Notes under the pieces: model-generated
Seen by the model: only the letters and a program-made list of their open reading frames with translations
Databases searched by the model: none
Told to the model about the DNA's origin: nothing
Origin: Asterias amurensis
Taxonomy: Eukaryota > Echinodermata > Asteroidea > Forcipulatida > Asteriidae
Direction of reading: 5' to 3'
Assembly: GCF_032118995.1 (NCBI RefSeq)
Contig: NC_092651.1
Location: 18,150,349 to 18,214,348 of the forward strand
DNA: 64,000 nucleotides
Shown: positions 32,787-43,837 of the stretch, piece after piece
Layout of the letters: each line of letters starts with the position of its first letter
How positions within the stretch are numbered: the first letter of the stretch is position 1
Program-made: the position numbers and the translations under genes

Positions 32787-33679
32787 TTCAGCTTACAAGA
32801 ACACAGAAAAGGCAAGAGGTGTGTTATAATCATGGAGGAAGGAAGAGAAGGAGCTCGACGAATGGACTTCAAAAGTCGAACCCGTGGAACCGCATTGTTT
32901 AACGACACCTCGTTATCATCCACATACCTCTCTGGCGTTTGTGAATTGGCGCGTGCGCACTTGGTTCTTCGTCAAACTATAGCGTCGTATGTCGTATGGA
33001 TATAACTATGGAGGAAACTAATTTATTCCTCCATGATATAACAGAGGAAAACTACTTTTTTGAGACGCGATAACATTAATTTGGACGCTACTGTACACCT
33101 TAACGATTAACACAATTGAATACCAACCCCCCTATTGTGCCTATACCTAAATTTTGATGCACTGCTATTGATAAAAAAAAAGGTAAAAATATGCCATGAT
33201 GTTTCAGCGAAACACCACAAACGGTAAATGAAAGCGTGTATTTTCACAATTCTTGTCTCCAATGATTCAACTTTACACGAAGGCAACGGTGCAGAGCTGC
33301 GATACCACACGTTCTGTACAAAGAGATCTAATCCTGCTCGTTAATCGGCCGTCTCCTATCTTTTTCCACTGGTCAGACTGGGGCATTGTCAGGCCGGTAT
33401 TCTTTTGTTACTCTGCGGTTTTGTGAGTCTTTCGAGCTCCTTCTCATGGCTATACCGCAGTCTATCAAAGCAAGGCGCTGGGGACGAGCAAAAAAAACTA
33501 GTTTTTGATTTTCGCGCCGCACGGCGCCCTCAGTGTTGACCATTTCGTCACACATGTCTGTGAGCTTCGAATTCAAGCGGTTCCAGTCTGTATGTGCGTG
33601 GAAAGAACGATGATTATTTACTTAATGTACTTAACTTTTCTTTACATAATATACCTGATTTCTGCAATGTGTGATGTAG

Positions 33680-33879
33680 AAGCGAGATTCATGTCCTCAA
33701 GTCTGGTATTGAGCTTCTGTGTGGTGTGCTTGGCAGTTGATGTCCACAAGATCATACTGAATACGACACATCATGTTTCCAGTACAACAATAACACCATG
33801 GATAATAACGCTGCTGCTGTTGTTGTGTGGGCTTTACAAAGAGACCCCTTGTTGTTTGGTCGCCATCTTGTGTGAGCTG
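33680..33879 (+). CDS. Putative exon of a small multi-pass membrane protein
   Basis: Acceptor-like TGATGTAG before 33680 and donor CTG|GTAAGG after 33879 enclose 66 codons in one open frame (phase 1 in, phase 0 out). The product has three hydrophobic runs: SLVLSFCVVCLAV, WIITLLLLLCGLY and CCLVAILCEL, the last two joined by a short KET loop. This pattern resembles small four-helix membrane proteins of invertebrates, but I cannot name a family. The frame is open upstream to 33505 and stops after the donor at about 33931, so it could also be a chance frame. Confidence 0.3.
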
Positions 33880-33933
33880 GTAAGGACGCCGACAACTGAT
33901 GACGAAGTTCCAAAACACACCAAGAAAGGGTAA

Positions 33934-35579
33934 TACATTTTAAATTTTGTTTTTAATTCCTCTGGAAATGCACTTCCGTAAAACCACTGGTACCTCCGTG
34001 AACGGTACTATTTGGTTCTTCTTTATACTTAAAGGGTATCCTCCGTTTACCAGTTTTCACGGTGTATGCCTTTTTCTTTGAATTGGGGAAAAAATAATGA
34101 TGCCATATATCAACCGATGCCCTAATTATCTTCATTTGTTAATATGAAGTATGCAAACATATATTAAAACTTGATGGACATTGAAATGTTCACACCACAC
34201 ACCAATGCACACACCGATCTTCGATGACTTCAACTGGCCCCATTTGTTTTGAGGTTTTTCCTGTTTTCACGGCAAACAAGAAAGCATAGTATCCCGGTGA
34301 AGCCATACATGGAAGAAACATCTACAGTGACTACAAGTGTTCTTTGAGACTCTGTGTTTTACTCTATAACCAGCAGTTGTCTTCGTTTTATTCAAAATAT
34401 TTTTTAATGAAATTTTAAATTACCATGGTAATTTGTAAAACATAACAAAAATAAATAATTTAAAAAAGTGTGAATAATCATTGGCTTTCAAATCTGGTTT
34501 TTATTTATTTTCCCCCGTTTTTTTTGCTCTTAAAATTAAGAATAAAGCGTATAAATAAACAGTGATAATTGAATTTTAATATAAATAATAATATTGATCG
34601 GAGGGTTAAAACAAAATCTCCAAAAATATTAGAAAATTATATAAGTCACATGGCTTCTTTAAGCCTCTGTATTTTTTTTTCCAGAATGCTCAGTAAAATA
34701 TTCAGTCACATGGTTTGATCATCATGATTTGTGAATTGAAATAGTGTTTGATGAAACTTTTTCGGTGGGCAAATATTTTTATATGGCCTCAACATTATGA
34801 CATATTTTTGTGCCTTGTAGAAATGCCTAAAATACCAAACTTTTTGCATTTACAAGTGCACAGTGGAGCCTTACGTGATTCTAAGTTTTGATCAAGGGAG
34901 AGGAGACTCTTTGAGAGGGAGAGGGCTTCTGGAATTCCGTCATTTTCAGCCTTTGCTGAAAAGTCTCAACAAATACATGAATTCCGTTTCAGGCCCCAAA
35001 AAATTAAGTTCCATGTTTTTTAGTTGGATAAAAGGTTTAATATCCAGGGAGACACTTATAAACATAATTTTTGCATTAAAGTTGCACTGACAACTTCCTT
35101 AATGTTCATTTGTACTGACGTTTTAAAAATGAATATTTTGAAGAAAAAAAATATATATATATATATATTAATTGGCGTACCGCTGATCGATGCAACAGAA
35201 TGATGCCCTCGGCTTAATGTAACATCGTGTGTACTGGATGGGAATTGCACAATAAAGTAGAATACAATGATCCAAGGTTATGATCTCGTACTTTTTAACG
35301 ACGCTTTTTCAGTCTAACTAAAAGAATAAAGAATTAATAAAGAATGCAATTTCAATAGTTTTGGCCTAAAAAACATGACTACAAAGGATACATAGGAAAT
35401 CATAAACTTAGCTTGGTTGTACATGTACATGTTTGTGGCAATTATGACACAAAATGTCAACTTTCCCATAGGACCAGTGTAGTATATTGCCTATCAGAAC
35501 ACGGTCACACTTGCTGTAAACAAGGTTAAAACATGGTCTATAGAAAGCAACCTTCCTGATTAAAAAAATGAAAGTCCAG
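33934..35579. other. No gene seen
   Basis: AT-rich, with an (AT)n microsatellite at 35151-35168. The motif AAAGTAGAATACAATGATCC at about 35255 is shared with the arms of D-type MITEs and may be a relic. Confidence 0.4.
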
Positions 35580-36570
35580 TATATACACATCAATGAAGGA
35601 CAAGGAGTGATAGAAAAAGGAGAAAAAATTCCCCTCCTACATGGAAGAACTGAAGGGTATTTAACAGACTTAAGTATATCTGGTGGTTGTTATACTGCCT
35701 CTTCTTTTTCATAACAGAAAATACAGAAACAGAAACTATAAAAAATAATGGTCAATATGTTTCCATGATGTTGTATTTGAAATAACCACATCTGGCCCAT
35801 TCAATGGAAGTTCTCATTTCTCATACTTTATTTGCAGATGTGGTTGAACTACCAAGATGCTTCTCATGTGATGGGAAATCAACTGAAACAAGCACTGAAA
35901 CTTGCAAGAATCAGGTAAGGAAGAATATATCCAGAAATGGATCCAATGCGTCAAATTTGTCACCGTGTGAGGCAGTCTCAATAGTAATTTTATCACTTTC
36001 GGAAGTAAACACGATTAGCCCTGCACAGTTGTAATAGGCGTTCCATCACTTTTGTTTCAGTAGTTTAAAGTTGCTTTAGAGGTGGATTAAAAATGAATGG
36101 CTTGTTCAATAGTCTTATTGTCCGTGACGGAGTAGATGTCTGGGGTGGTAATGAACTGTTCCAGTAGTTCATAACTGTTATTGGTATGAATGAATATACC
36201 CCCGAAAGTGGTTGAGAGTGCCCTCACCCGGTCAAACACATGATCCGTTGTAAAAATCAGTAATGATTGTTCTAAAACTACTATTTCTTTACATGTACAT
36301 GTATGTTATCGCAACAGGCCAATTGACTGAGGTGCATGCTGGTCTAGCTATAGGGATTGTGTTTGATTCCTAGCTAGACGAGCATGTATCCCATTTAACA
36401 GTTTGCGCTTGCGCAATTGGTAATTGCAAAAGGGTCTTTAGTATTGAAATTTTGTGACAATAATACTGCAGAAGTCGTGCAGCATCTCCTTAAATACAAG
36501 TAAGTCCATTAAAGATAATGGTCCATAATTCACATGATGTTTGAATGGGCCGGGCAGTCACTACATAAAT
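35580..36570 (+). repeat. Duplicated exon-containing block, copy 1
   Basis: Roughly 1 kb that recurs, diverged, at 36700-37420. Shared landmarks in order: GTGATAGAAAAA, CATTCCCCTCCT-like, GGTGGTTGTTATACTGC, TCATACTTTATTTGCAG, GTTGAACTACCAAGATGC, GATCCAATG, CAGTCTCAATAGTA, ATGATTGTTCTAAAA, AATAATACTGCAGAAGTCGT. Such tandem duplication of an exon with its flanks is common in growing gene families. Confidence 0.7.
35838..35914 (+). CDS. Putative duplicated exon, copy 1
   Basis: 77 nt after a strong acceptor (CTTTATTTGCAG), ending CAG|GTAAGG. In phase 2 it encodes VVELPRCFSCDGKSTETS followed by TETCKNQ. Another frame is also open (MWLNYQDASHVMGNQLKQ...). The cysteine spacing (RCFSC ... TC) would suit an extracellular module, but I do not recognise it. 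The identical acceptor and 19 following bases are found in the second copy at 36968. Confidence 0.3.
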
Positions 36571-36699
36571 TGCAGAAGTTGGGTTCTTCCATTGAGGAGG
36601 GGAATTTTGAATCCTGTTTTCTGCAATTTGCAGTGTCAAAGATCATGAGATCTTTTAAGAGGAAAAATAACAGTGCGATGTAGTTTAAAAAAATTCAAG

Positions 36700-37420
36700 T
36701 GTACTCATCAATGACGAAGAATAAGTGATAGAAAAAAGGATACAACATTCCCCTCCTCAATAGAAGAACCCAAGGGCATTTAATAGACTTTTGTATATCA
36801 GGTGGTTGTTATACTGCTCTCCATTTTCATTACAGAAAATATGAATAAACTATTAAATAATGGTAAACTTGCGGGAACATGTATCCATGATGATGTAATT
36901 TTAAAATAACCACGTTTGGCCCTTTCAAGTGGAAGTTCTCACTTTTAATTTCATACTTTATTTGCAGATGTGGTTGAACTACCAAGATGCCTGCCATTAT
37001 CTTCACATGCTCCTCAGCTGAAGCATCATCATCAAATGAAGCATCGTCATTATTTGTGTCGGATCTGCACTCAACTTGCAAGAAGAAAATGGATTCAGGT
37101 CAGGAATAATGTATCCAAAAATTGATCCAATGTGCCAAATTTTTGACCGCGTGAGGGGGCAGTCTCAATAGTATTTGAATCACTCAGTGATTGAGAGCGC
37201 CCTTACGCGATCAAAAATATTGCCCATTGTCAAAATCAGTCATGATTGTTCTAAAATACCATTTCTATACATGCACTGCCTATAGTGTTGAAATTTTGTA
37301 TCAATAATACTGCAGAAGTCGTACAGCATCACTTTGTAAGTCCATTCAAGATGAATGGCACATTTATATCATAATTCACATGAAGTTTTTAGAGTGGGCC
37401 AGGCAATGACTACATACATT
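36700..37420 (+). repeat. Duplicated exon-containing block, copy 2
   Basis: Diverged tandem copy of 35580-36570, offset about 1.1 kb, with several indels. The segment after the exon is shorter. Confidence 0.7.
36968..37098 (+). CDS. Putative duplicated exon, copy 2
   Basis: 131 nt between TTTGCAG and CAG|GTCAGG. It is 54 nt longer than copy 1, a multiple of three, so both copies share entry and exit phases. The phase-2 frame stays open (VVELPRCLPLSSHAPQ...) but the middle is shifted relative to copy 1. The copy-1-like cysteine segment appears in another frame (FTCSSAEASSSNEA...). One of the two copies is probably decayed. Confidence 0.28.
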
Positions 37421-37447
37421 GTAAATTGTAGTATCATTATGTACTAC

Positions 37448-37561
37448 AAGCATGATCTATCTTGTGTGAGAGGCTGGTCTATACCAGATTGGGGCCTTAA
37501 GCAACCTCTACCCCCTCAGCTGTCCTCCTCCTTATCTTGCTTTTGACTCACTTCTTCTCAC
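37448..37561 (+). repeat. 114-bp direct repeat, copy 1
   Basis: AAGCATGATCTATCTTGTGT ... TTGCTTTTGACTCACTTCTT then CTCA, repeated at 41955-42067 with a handful of differences. The two copies are 4.5 kb apart and bracket the 172-bp satellite transposon and the Gypsy scrap. Confidence 0.85.
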
Positions 37562-38608
37562 TGTGCTCATTCTCAATTCCCTTTTCTTTTCTCAATGAGC
37601 ATCTTGCCAGTTTAGTTTTAGTTTTTGTTTAGCGCAGTTAGCGTAATAGGCGCGAGGACCCCGTAATAGTCGACACTTCATTGACATCAGTGGGAGTATC
37701 TGCTGGCAGGAAAGTCGGGTTGTTTTCCACAACCCTCTTTGGGTTAAATTACTTATCTTCCTCAAGTAAACAGGGCCCGTTAGCCTTGGATGATAACCTG
37801 TCTTGGAGTGACCTCCCCCTGAATGAAACAGAGCCTTCAATGAGGTTTAGTAACATGACATGATACTGAATGTGAGTGTAGTAAGGTTCACTATCACCCA
37901 GTAGAGTCATAAATATTTTGTCTTTTTCTTTGTGGGAGTTATCTGACTCTAGACGAATGAAACTGAAGGCCTTGTAGCCATTGAGCAGTGCGAATTGGAA
38001 TAGTAGATGGTGGAATGAAGGGCTGTGTGTGGAGGCTTTTGGTGTCTGGTGTGGGTTAGGGTGCTTGTGCTCTTCTTGTTAGCTCTGTGAACAATCCAAG
38101 TAACCACGCTCTTCGATTTCATTCTCTATTTCATGAAGGCTGTTTCATTACTGTATGTAACAGCCTACTCTCTGATGATGTCTGTCTGTCCTTAGCCTTG
38201 CTCAAGGCAGTCGCATCATTCACTACGAAAAGAAAATTTAGGAGGGTTTGTCACATGAATAATATGTTAAAGAAACAACATAAGAGAACCGGGGAGATAA
38301 AAGCCATAGTTGTAACATTCCCATCCCTAGAAGTCACAGAGGACGACGTTGATCAAAGTGGGGTTAGATTCTACTGGGATAATAAGCCTTGAATCGATTA
38401 GTTTTAAGAGTTCTATCATGAGTCAAAAATCTGATGTGTTAGCAAATCTAAGCACCAAACTGTGTCACTTACATGTACCTAAGAAGATTTTTAAAAAACG
38501 GTTGCGACTTTCGAATGATATTTGCAATTGTAGATAAACCAGGTAGAACTTCACAGCTATTTTATGATGTTCGTAGTGCAAGTCCGATCAAACAGTATCC
38601 ATACTATA
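37562..38608. other. No gene supported
   Basis: Two modest + frames (37681-37863 and 38087-38392) have unremarkable sequence; the second ends in acidic/lysine-rich residues. They may be retroelement scraps, since retroelement remnants follow, but no motif proves it. Confidence 0.35.
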
Positions 38609-41331
38609 CAGTGTTCTCCACACACGTAAATTGGCAGGGCAGACCGCCCTCTAAAAATTTATGCCGCCCTGTTAAAATTAATGGCCACCCTGCCAAAAAA
38701 AGGACAGAGAGACAATTTTTAGACTTCATTTAATAAAGATCAAACGAGTATCTGACAAGCCAAAACGGACTTCAAAAATACAGCATCAGAAATGCGATCG
38801 TAAACAAACGTTAAAACATGATGATTGTACAGATGGCCACATGGCTCATACCACGCACACCGGCGACGTCGCTGCATGGAAATACCCACTGTTTGCATGC
38901 ATTTACTAAGAACAAACGAGTACCTGACAAGCCAAAACCTACTTCAAAACTGCAACATCAGCAATGCGATCGTAAACAATTGTTAAAACATGATGATTGT
39001 ACAGATGGCCACATGGCTCATACCACGCACACCGTCGACGTCGCTGCATGGAAATACCCACTGTTTGCATGCATTTACTAAGAACAAACGAGTACTTGAC
39101 AAGCCAAAACCTACTTCAAAACTGCAACATCAGCAATGCGATCGTAAACAATTGTTAAAACATGATGATTGTACAGATGGCCACATGGCTCATACTACGC
39201 ACACCGGCGACGTCGCTGCATGGAAATACCCACTGTATGCATGCATCTTATAAGATCAAACGAGTACCTGACAAGCCAAAACCTACTTCAAAACTGCAAC
39301 ATCAGCAATGCGATCGTAAACAATTGTTAAAACATGATGATTGTACAGATGGCCACATGGCTCATACTACGCACACCGGCGACGTCGCTGCATGGAAATA
39401 CCCACTGTATGCATGCATCTTATAAGATCAAACGAGTACCTGACAAGCCAAAACCTACTTCAAAACTGCAACATCAGAAATGTGATCATAAACAATTGTT
39501 AAAACATGATGTACAGATGGCCACATGGCTCATACTACGCACACCGTCGACGTCGCTGCATGGAAATACCCACTGTATGCATGCATTTAATAAGATCAAA
39601 CGAGTACCTGACAAGCCAACACCTACTTCAAACCTGCAACATCAGCAATGCAATCGTAAACTATTGTTAAAACATGATGATTGTACAGATGGCCACATGG
39701 CTCATACCACGCACACCGGCGACGTCGCTGCATGGAAATACCCACTGTATGCATGCATCTTATAAGATCAAACGAGTTCCTGACAAGCCAAAACCTACTT
39801 CAAACCTGCAACACCAGCAACTCGATCGTAAACAATTGTTAAAACATGATGATTGTACAGATGGCCACATGGCTCATACCACGCACTGGGCGACGTCGCT
39901 GCATGGAAATACCCACTGTATGCATGCATCTTATCAGATCAAACGAGTTCCTGACAAGCCAAAACCTACTTCAAACCTGCAACATCAGCAACTCGATCGT
40001 AAACAATTGTTAAAACATGATGATTGTACAGATGGCCACATGGCTCATACCACGCACACGGGCGACGTCGCTGCATGGAAATACCCACTGTATGCATGCA
40101 TCTTATAAGATCAAACGAGTTCCTGACAAGCCAAAACCTACTTCAAACCTGCAACATCAGCAATGCGATCGTAAACTATTGTTAAAACATGATGATTGTA
40201 CAGATGGCCACATGGCTCATACCACGCACACCGGCGACGTCGCTGCATGGAAATACCCACTGTATGCATGCATCTTATAAGATCAAACGAGTTCCTGACA
40301 AGCCAAAACCTACTTCAAATCTGCAACATCAGCAACTCGATCGTAAACAATTGTTAAAACATGATGATTGTACAGATGGCCACATGGCTCATACCACGCA
40401 CTGGGCGACGTCGCTGCATGGAAATACCCACTGTATGCATGCATCTTATAAGATCAAACGAGTTCCTGACAAGCCAAAACCTACTTCAAACCTGCAACAT
40501 CAGCAACTCGATCGTAAACAATTGTTAAAACATGATGATTGTACAGATGGCCACATGGCTCATACCACGCACACCGGCGACGTCGCTGCATGGAAATACC
40601 CACTGTATGCATGCATCTAATAAGATCAAACGAGTTCCTGACCAGCCAAAACCTACTTCAAACCTGCAACATCAGCAACTCGATCGTAAACAATTGTTAA
40701 AACATGATGATTGTACAGATGGCCACATGGCTCATACCACGCACACCGGCGACGTCGCTGCATGGAAATACCCACTGTATGCATGCATCTTATAAGATCA
40801 AACGAGTTCCTGACAAGCCAAAACCTACTTCAAACCTGCAACATCAGCAACTCAATCGTAAACAATTGTTAAAACATGATGATTGTACAGATGGCCACAT
40901 GGCTCATACCACGCACACCGTCGACGTCGCTGCATGGAAATACCCACTGTATGCATGCATCTAATAAGATCAAACGAGTTCCTGACAAGCCAAAAAACCT
41001 ACTTCAAACCTGCAACATCAGCAATGCGATCGTAAACAATTGTTAAAACATGATGATTGTACAGATGGCCACATGGCTCATACCACGCACACCGTCGACG
41101 TCGCTGCATGGAAATACCCACTGTATGCATGCATCTAATAAGATCAAACGAGTAACTGACAAGCCAAAACCAACTTCAAAACTACAGCATCACAATACGC
41201 ACGTTCACAATAAGTTTTTGAACGTGCGTATTTTGTTGGAATCTATCAACGGCCAATCACAGCGTGCGGATTGTTTATGCAATTTGATTACGTCATACCG
41301 CCCTCCTAAAAAAAGTCTGTGGAGAACACTG
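38609..41331. mobile_element. TIR transposon carrying a 172-bp satellite array
   Basis: Perfect 14-bp inverted ends: CAGTGTTCTCCACA at 38609 and TGTGGAGAACACTG ending at 41331. Just inside both ends are related CCGCCCTC-type segments. The interior is almost entirely the 172-bp satellite. A strong hairpin (ACGCACGTTCA ... TGAACGTGCGT) lies near the right end at 41194-41232. No transposase is present. CAGTG ends would suit hAT. However, elements with internal tandem cores and a subterminal hairpin also resemble the pearl/Helentron-like groups known from molluscs and echinoderms. I found no clear target duplication. The right flank is a D-type MITE relic. Confidence 0.75.
38738..41165 (+). repeat. 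172-bp satellite, 14 copies
   Basis: The phrase ATGATTGTACAGATGGCCAC or its variant occurs at a 171-173 bp spacing from 38820 to 41052. The copy near 39508 has lost a few bases (CATGATGTACAGATGG). The unit includes CGACGTCGCTGCATGG and GTATGCATGCATC. There are subtypes: CAATGCGATCG against CAACTCGATCG, and CACTGGGCGACG in the copies at about 39884 and 40399. Because 172 is not a multiple of three, frames shift from unit to unit; the repeating 87-143 codon frames are artefacts. Confidence 0.93.
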
Positions 41332-41416
41332 CGAGTTGGTCTGTATTAAAAGAGCATTTGTAACCGGGTTTTTTCAAAGACCAACTCGACCGATCCAAGG
41401 CATCGTGTATCTTTAA
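41332..41416. mobile_element. D-type MITE relic, centre lost
   Basis: GAGTTGGTCTGTATTAAAAG ... CAAAGACCAACTCGACCGAT then CCAAGGCATCGTGTATCTTTAA. Both arms of the D element are present without the central 300 bp, and the outer left end was replaced by the satellite-bearing transposon. Confidence 0.65.
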
Positions 41417-41417
41417 G

Positions 41418-41582
41418 GGTGTTTTGATCTTTGAACCAGTACTGTTGGCTGCTGATTTCGGTAAACCTTTTAAGTTGGTATTTGATGCCAGTGATGTTGG
41501 TGTAGCTGCTATACATCGAGTGAGTTATTTCTCCGATTTCTCTCACCACGTCTGCCACTCACCAACTTCACTGACATTATGG
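41418..41582 (+). pseudogene. Ty3/Gypsy-type RT/RNase H junction fragment
   Basis: The frame reads VLIFEPVLLAADFGKPFKLV then FDASDVGVAAIHRVSYFS to a stop. The pattern PVL..DF.KPF.L..DASD.G.GA ... YFS is the RT-to-RNase H transition of Ty3/Gypsy retrotransposons, with the first RNase H aspartate in DASD. About 15 residues between VAA and YFS are missing, and the rest of the element is absent. It is a dead fragment. Confidence 0.75.
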
Positions 41583-41954
41583 TAATGAGTGGGAACTCTT
41601 TCTTCGCGTGTATTATAGTAACGAGTCAGTGGCTTCAACACAGACCCTACAAGGCTGTCAGCCTACAGCCTTCGCATACGGCTTTTGTACAGGGGGCGTC
41701 GTGTCGTGCGATTTGGTTAATACACAGTACGCACTGTGTATACGGGTGGGTTTTAACAGCGGCGGTCTTTTTTCAGAGTCAATAATTCAACTGCCTTGAG
41801 CAAGGCTCATCTGTCCTCGATGCCTTTTTCTTTGTGTGCTTCTTGTCTGATTGAAATTCAAGCAATATGACAATTTGGGTCAAGAAACTGCACTAAAGCA
41901 TGTTAAGTTTGATACCTTAATGTAGTAGTACTTGAGTATCAATAAGTAATATAA

Positions 41955-42067
41955 GCATGATCTATCTTGTGTGAGAGGCTGGTCTATACCAGAGTGGGGC
42001 CTTAAGCAACCTCTACCCCCTCAGCTGTCTTCTTCCTTATCTTGCTTTTGACTCATTTCTTCTCAGT
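41955..42067 (+). repeat. 114-bp direct repeat, copy 2
   Basis: Matches 37448-37561 (AAGCATGATCTATCTTGTGT, CAACCTCTACCCCCTCAGCT). It lies immediately before the DIRS-type sequence. Too short and lacking TG...CA ends for a typical LTR. Confidence 0.85.
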
Positions 42068-42189
42068 CTGTCTACTTCATGAAACCGTGAAACCCAGCCG
42101 TAATGCACACGCAAGTACCCCAGTGCCCAGGGATGACCTTTTGTACCGGAGCGTAGGGTAAGTGACTTAACCATGTATATCTCCGGGCG

Positions 42190-43389
42190 TTCTCTCACCG
42201 ACGGACCCGTGAGGGGCCACCTCCAGAAGTTCTTGGGGTCGTGGGGTCAAGTTACCTCCAACCGGTGGGTCCTCGAAATGAATCGGCACTCTTGTTAACA
42301 AGGACGGGCTTATTATAAACACTGAGAAACCCACCCTATCCCCTCGCAGGTTGCCACCTTTCTCGGTGCGTCCCTCAACCTGCGCAAGGGATTGGCCCGC
42401 CCATCAAAGGAACCCCGTCTGAACCTTTGGCAGTGCGTGTCCCTCTTCCTGCCAGCGGTGGTTGCCTCGGCTCTGGCCTGGCTCAGGCTGTTGGGCTTCT
42501 TGGCCAGTATGGTTTGCAGGCTGAGAATGAGACCAATTCAACTTCATCTTGCCCATCCGGCACCCAATCCACCACCTAATGCCAACCACGCCCTGGCTAG
42601 TGCCCCACCTTTGATGGTGGCTAGTCGAAACGAACATTTCGCAGGGCCATGTTTTCTGCCAGGCCTTTCCGTCGCTGACATTCACGAGTAACGCTTGGCA
42701 CCTTGGATGGGCGGCAACCCTCCAGCGGTGGCAGACCACGGGTGTGTGGTGTTCTGAGCACCAATCATCCCACTTCAACGCCCTGGAGATGTTATTATTC
42801 GCCAATGCACTGCGACATTTCCAGTCGGATGGCAGGGGACATGCGGTCCTGGTGAGGTGCGACAATGCCACAGTCGTGGCTTACATCAATCACCAGTGGG
42901 ACACCTGGTCGGGGAGCCTGTGTGCACTGGCTTTGGACCTCATCCACTAATGTATACAGCGGCGGACAGCACTGTCTGCAGTCCACATCACAGGCTTGAA
43001 GAATGTCACAGCCGACACTCTCTCAAGGGGCTGGATTGCCCCCACGGAGTGGTCGCTGCTCCCACAAGTGGCCAGATCGTTCTTTCACCTGATCGACAGG
43101 CCGCACGTGGACCTGTGCCCCTCACATGCAAACAACCAACTACTACGCAAGGGGTCCAGACACCAACGCATGGAAAATCGATGCTCTATCAGTGCAATGG
43201 GTTGGCCTACTGGCCTATGAATTCCCACCCATCTCGCTCGTCTGTCGGGTGCTGACCAAGATCGAGCAGGACTGCAGGTGCTTCCTCATAGCCCCGTTAT
43301 GGCCACGCCAACTGTGGTTTCCACAACTTGTCGGGCTACTGGTCCACCGCTGGGTGATCTTACCGGGCCAAGCGGATCTCATGTACTAG
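42190..43389 (+). pseudogene. DIRS-type retrotransposon pol fragment (RT end, RNase H, downstream domain)
   Basis: Pieces appear in order in shifting frames. ATFLGASLNLRKGLARPS is the YLG-like end of RT. LRLLGFLASMVCRLRMRPIQ is typical of DIRS pol. SSHFNALEMLLFANALRHFQ and VLVRCDNATVVAYINHQ at 42760-42900 are RNase H with its Glu and Asp. AVHITGLKNVTADTLSRGW follows. PPISLVCRVLTKIEQD with FLIAPLWPRQLWFPQL at about 43230-43330 matches the conserved block of DIRS/Ngaro elements. Stops and frameshifts near 42.69, 42.95 and 43.13 kb kill it. The RT catalytic part is missing. Confidence 0.78.
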
Positions 43390-43505
43390 CCCAATTCAGG
43401 GATGATCCATCCGGCTCTGGGGGATCTCCACCTGACGTGCTGGGTGCTGTCATGTGATCTCTCTGCTCAGCAGGCCTTTAGTGACGAGCTGCAACAATCG
43501 CACGT

Positions 43506-43715
43506 CTATGGTCGTTCTATGGTTAGTCTCTAGTTAGTCAATGGTCAGTCTTTGGTCAGTCTTTGGTCATTCTATGGTCAGTCAATGGTCAGTCTATGGT
43601 CAGTCTATGGTCAGTCTATGGTCAGTCTATGGTCGGTCTATGGTCAGTCTATGGTCAGTCTATGGTCAGTCTATGGTCAGTCTATGGTCAGTCTATGGTC
43701 AGTCTATGGTCAGTC
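43506..43715 (+). repeat. 11-bp minisatellite (TCTATGGTCAG)n
   Basis: About 19 tandem copies of an 11-mer, clean in the right part and degenerate in the left (GTTAGTC, TTTGGTCA). It sits between two copies of the same DIRS segment. Open frames through it (MVSLWSVYGQSMVS...) are artefacts of the repeat. Confidence 0.9.
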
Positions 43716-43837
43716 GATCTCTGGTCAGAACTGGTGTATACACAGCGGGGGACAGCACTGTCAGCAGTCCACATTCGATCTCTGGTCAGAACTGGTGTAT
43801 ACACAGCGGGGGACAGCACTGTCAGCAGTCCACATTC
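43716..43837 (+). repeat. 61-bp tandem duplication at the minisatellite edge
   Basis: GATCTCTGGTCAGAACTGGT ... CAGCAGTCCACATTC occurs twice in a row (43716-43776 and 43777-43837), apparently identical. Its CTCTGGTCAG is one or two bases from the 11-mer, so the minisatellite may have grown from this sequence. The remainder is DIRS coding sequence (TGTATACACAGCGG, seen also near 42952). Confidence 0.88.

Noticed and set aside
38818..41349. Repeating 87-144 codon frames starting MMIVQMATWLI.
   Set aside because: Each is a read-through of one and a half 172-bp satellite units. Frames shift at each unit since 172 is not divisible by three.
42404..42871. 155-codon minus-strand frame.
   Set aside because: Opposite strand of the DIRS RNase H region, whose plus-strand frames match known domains.
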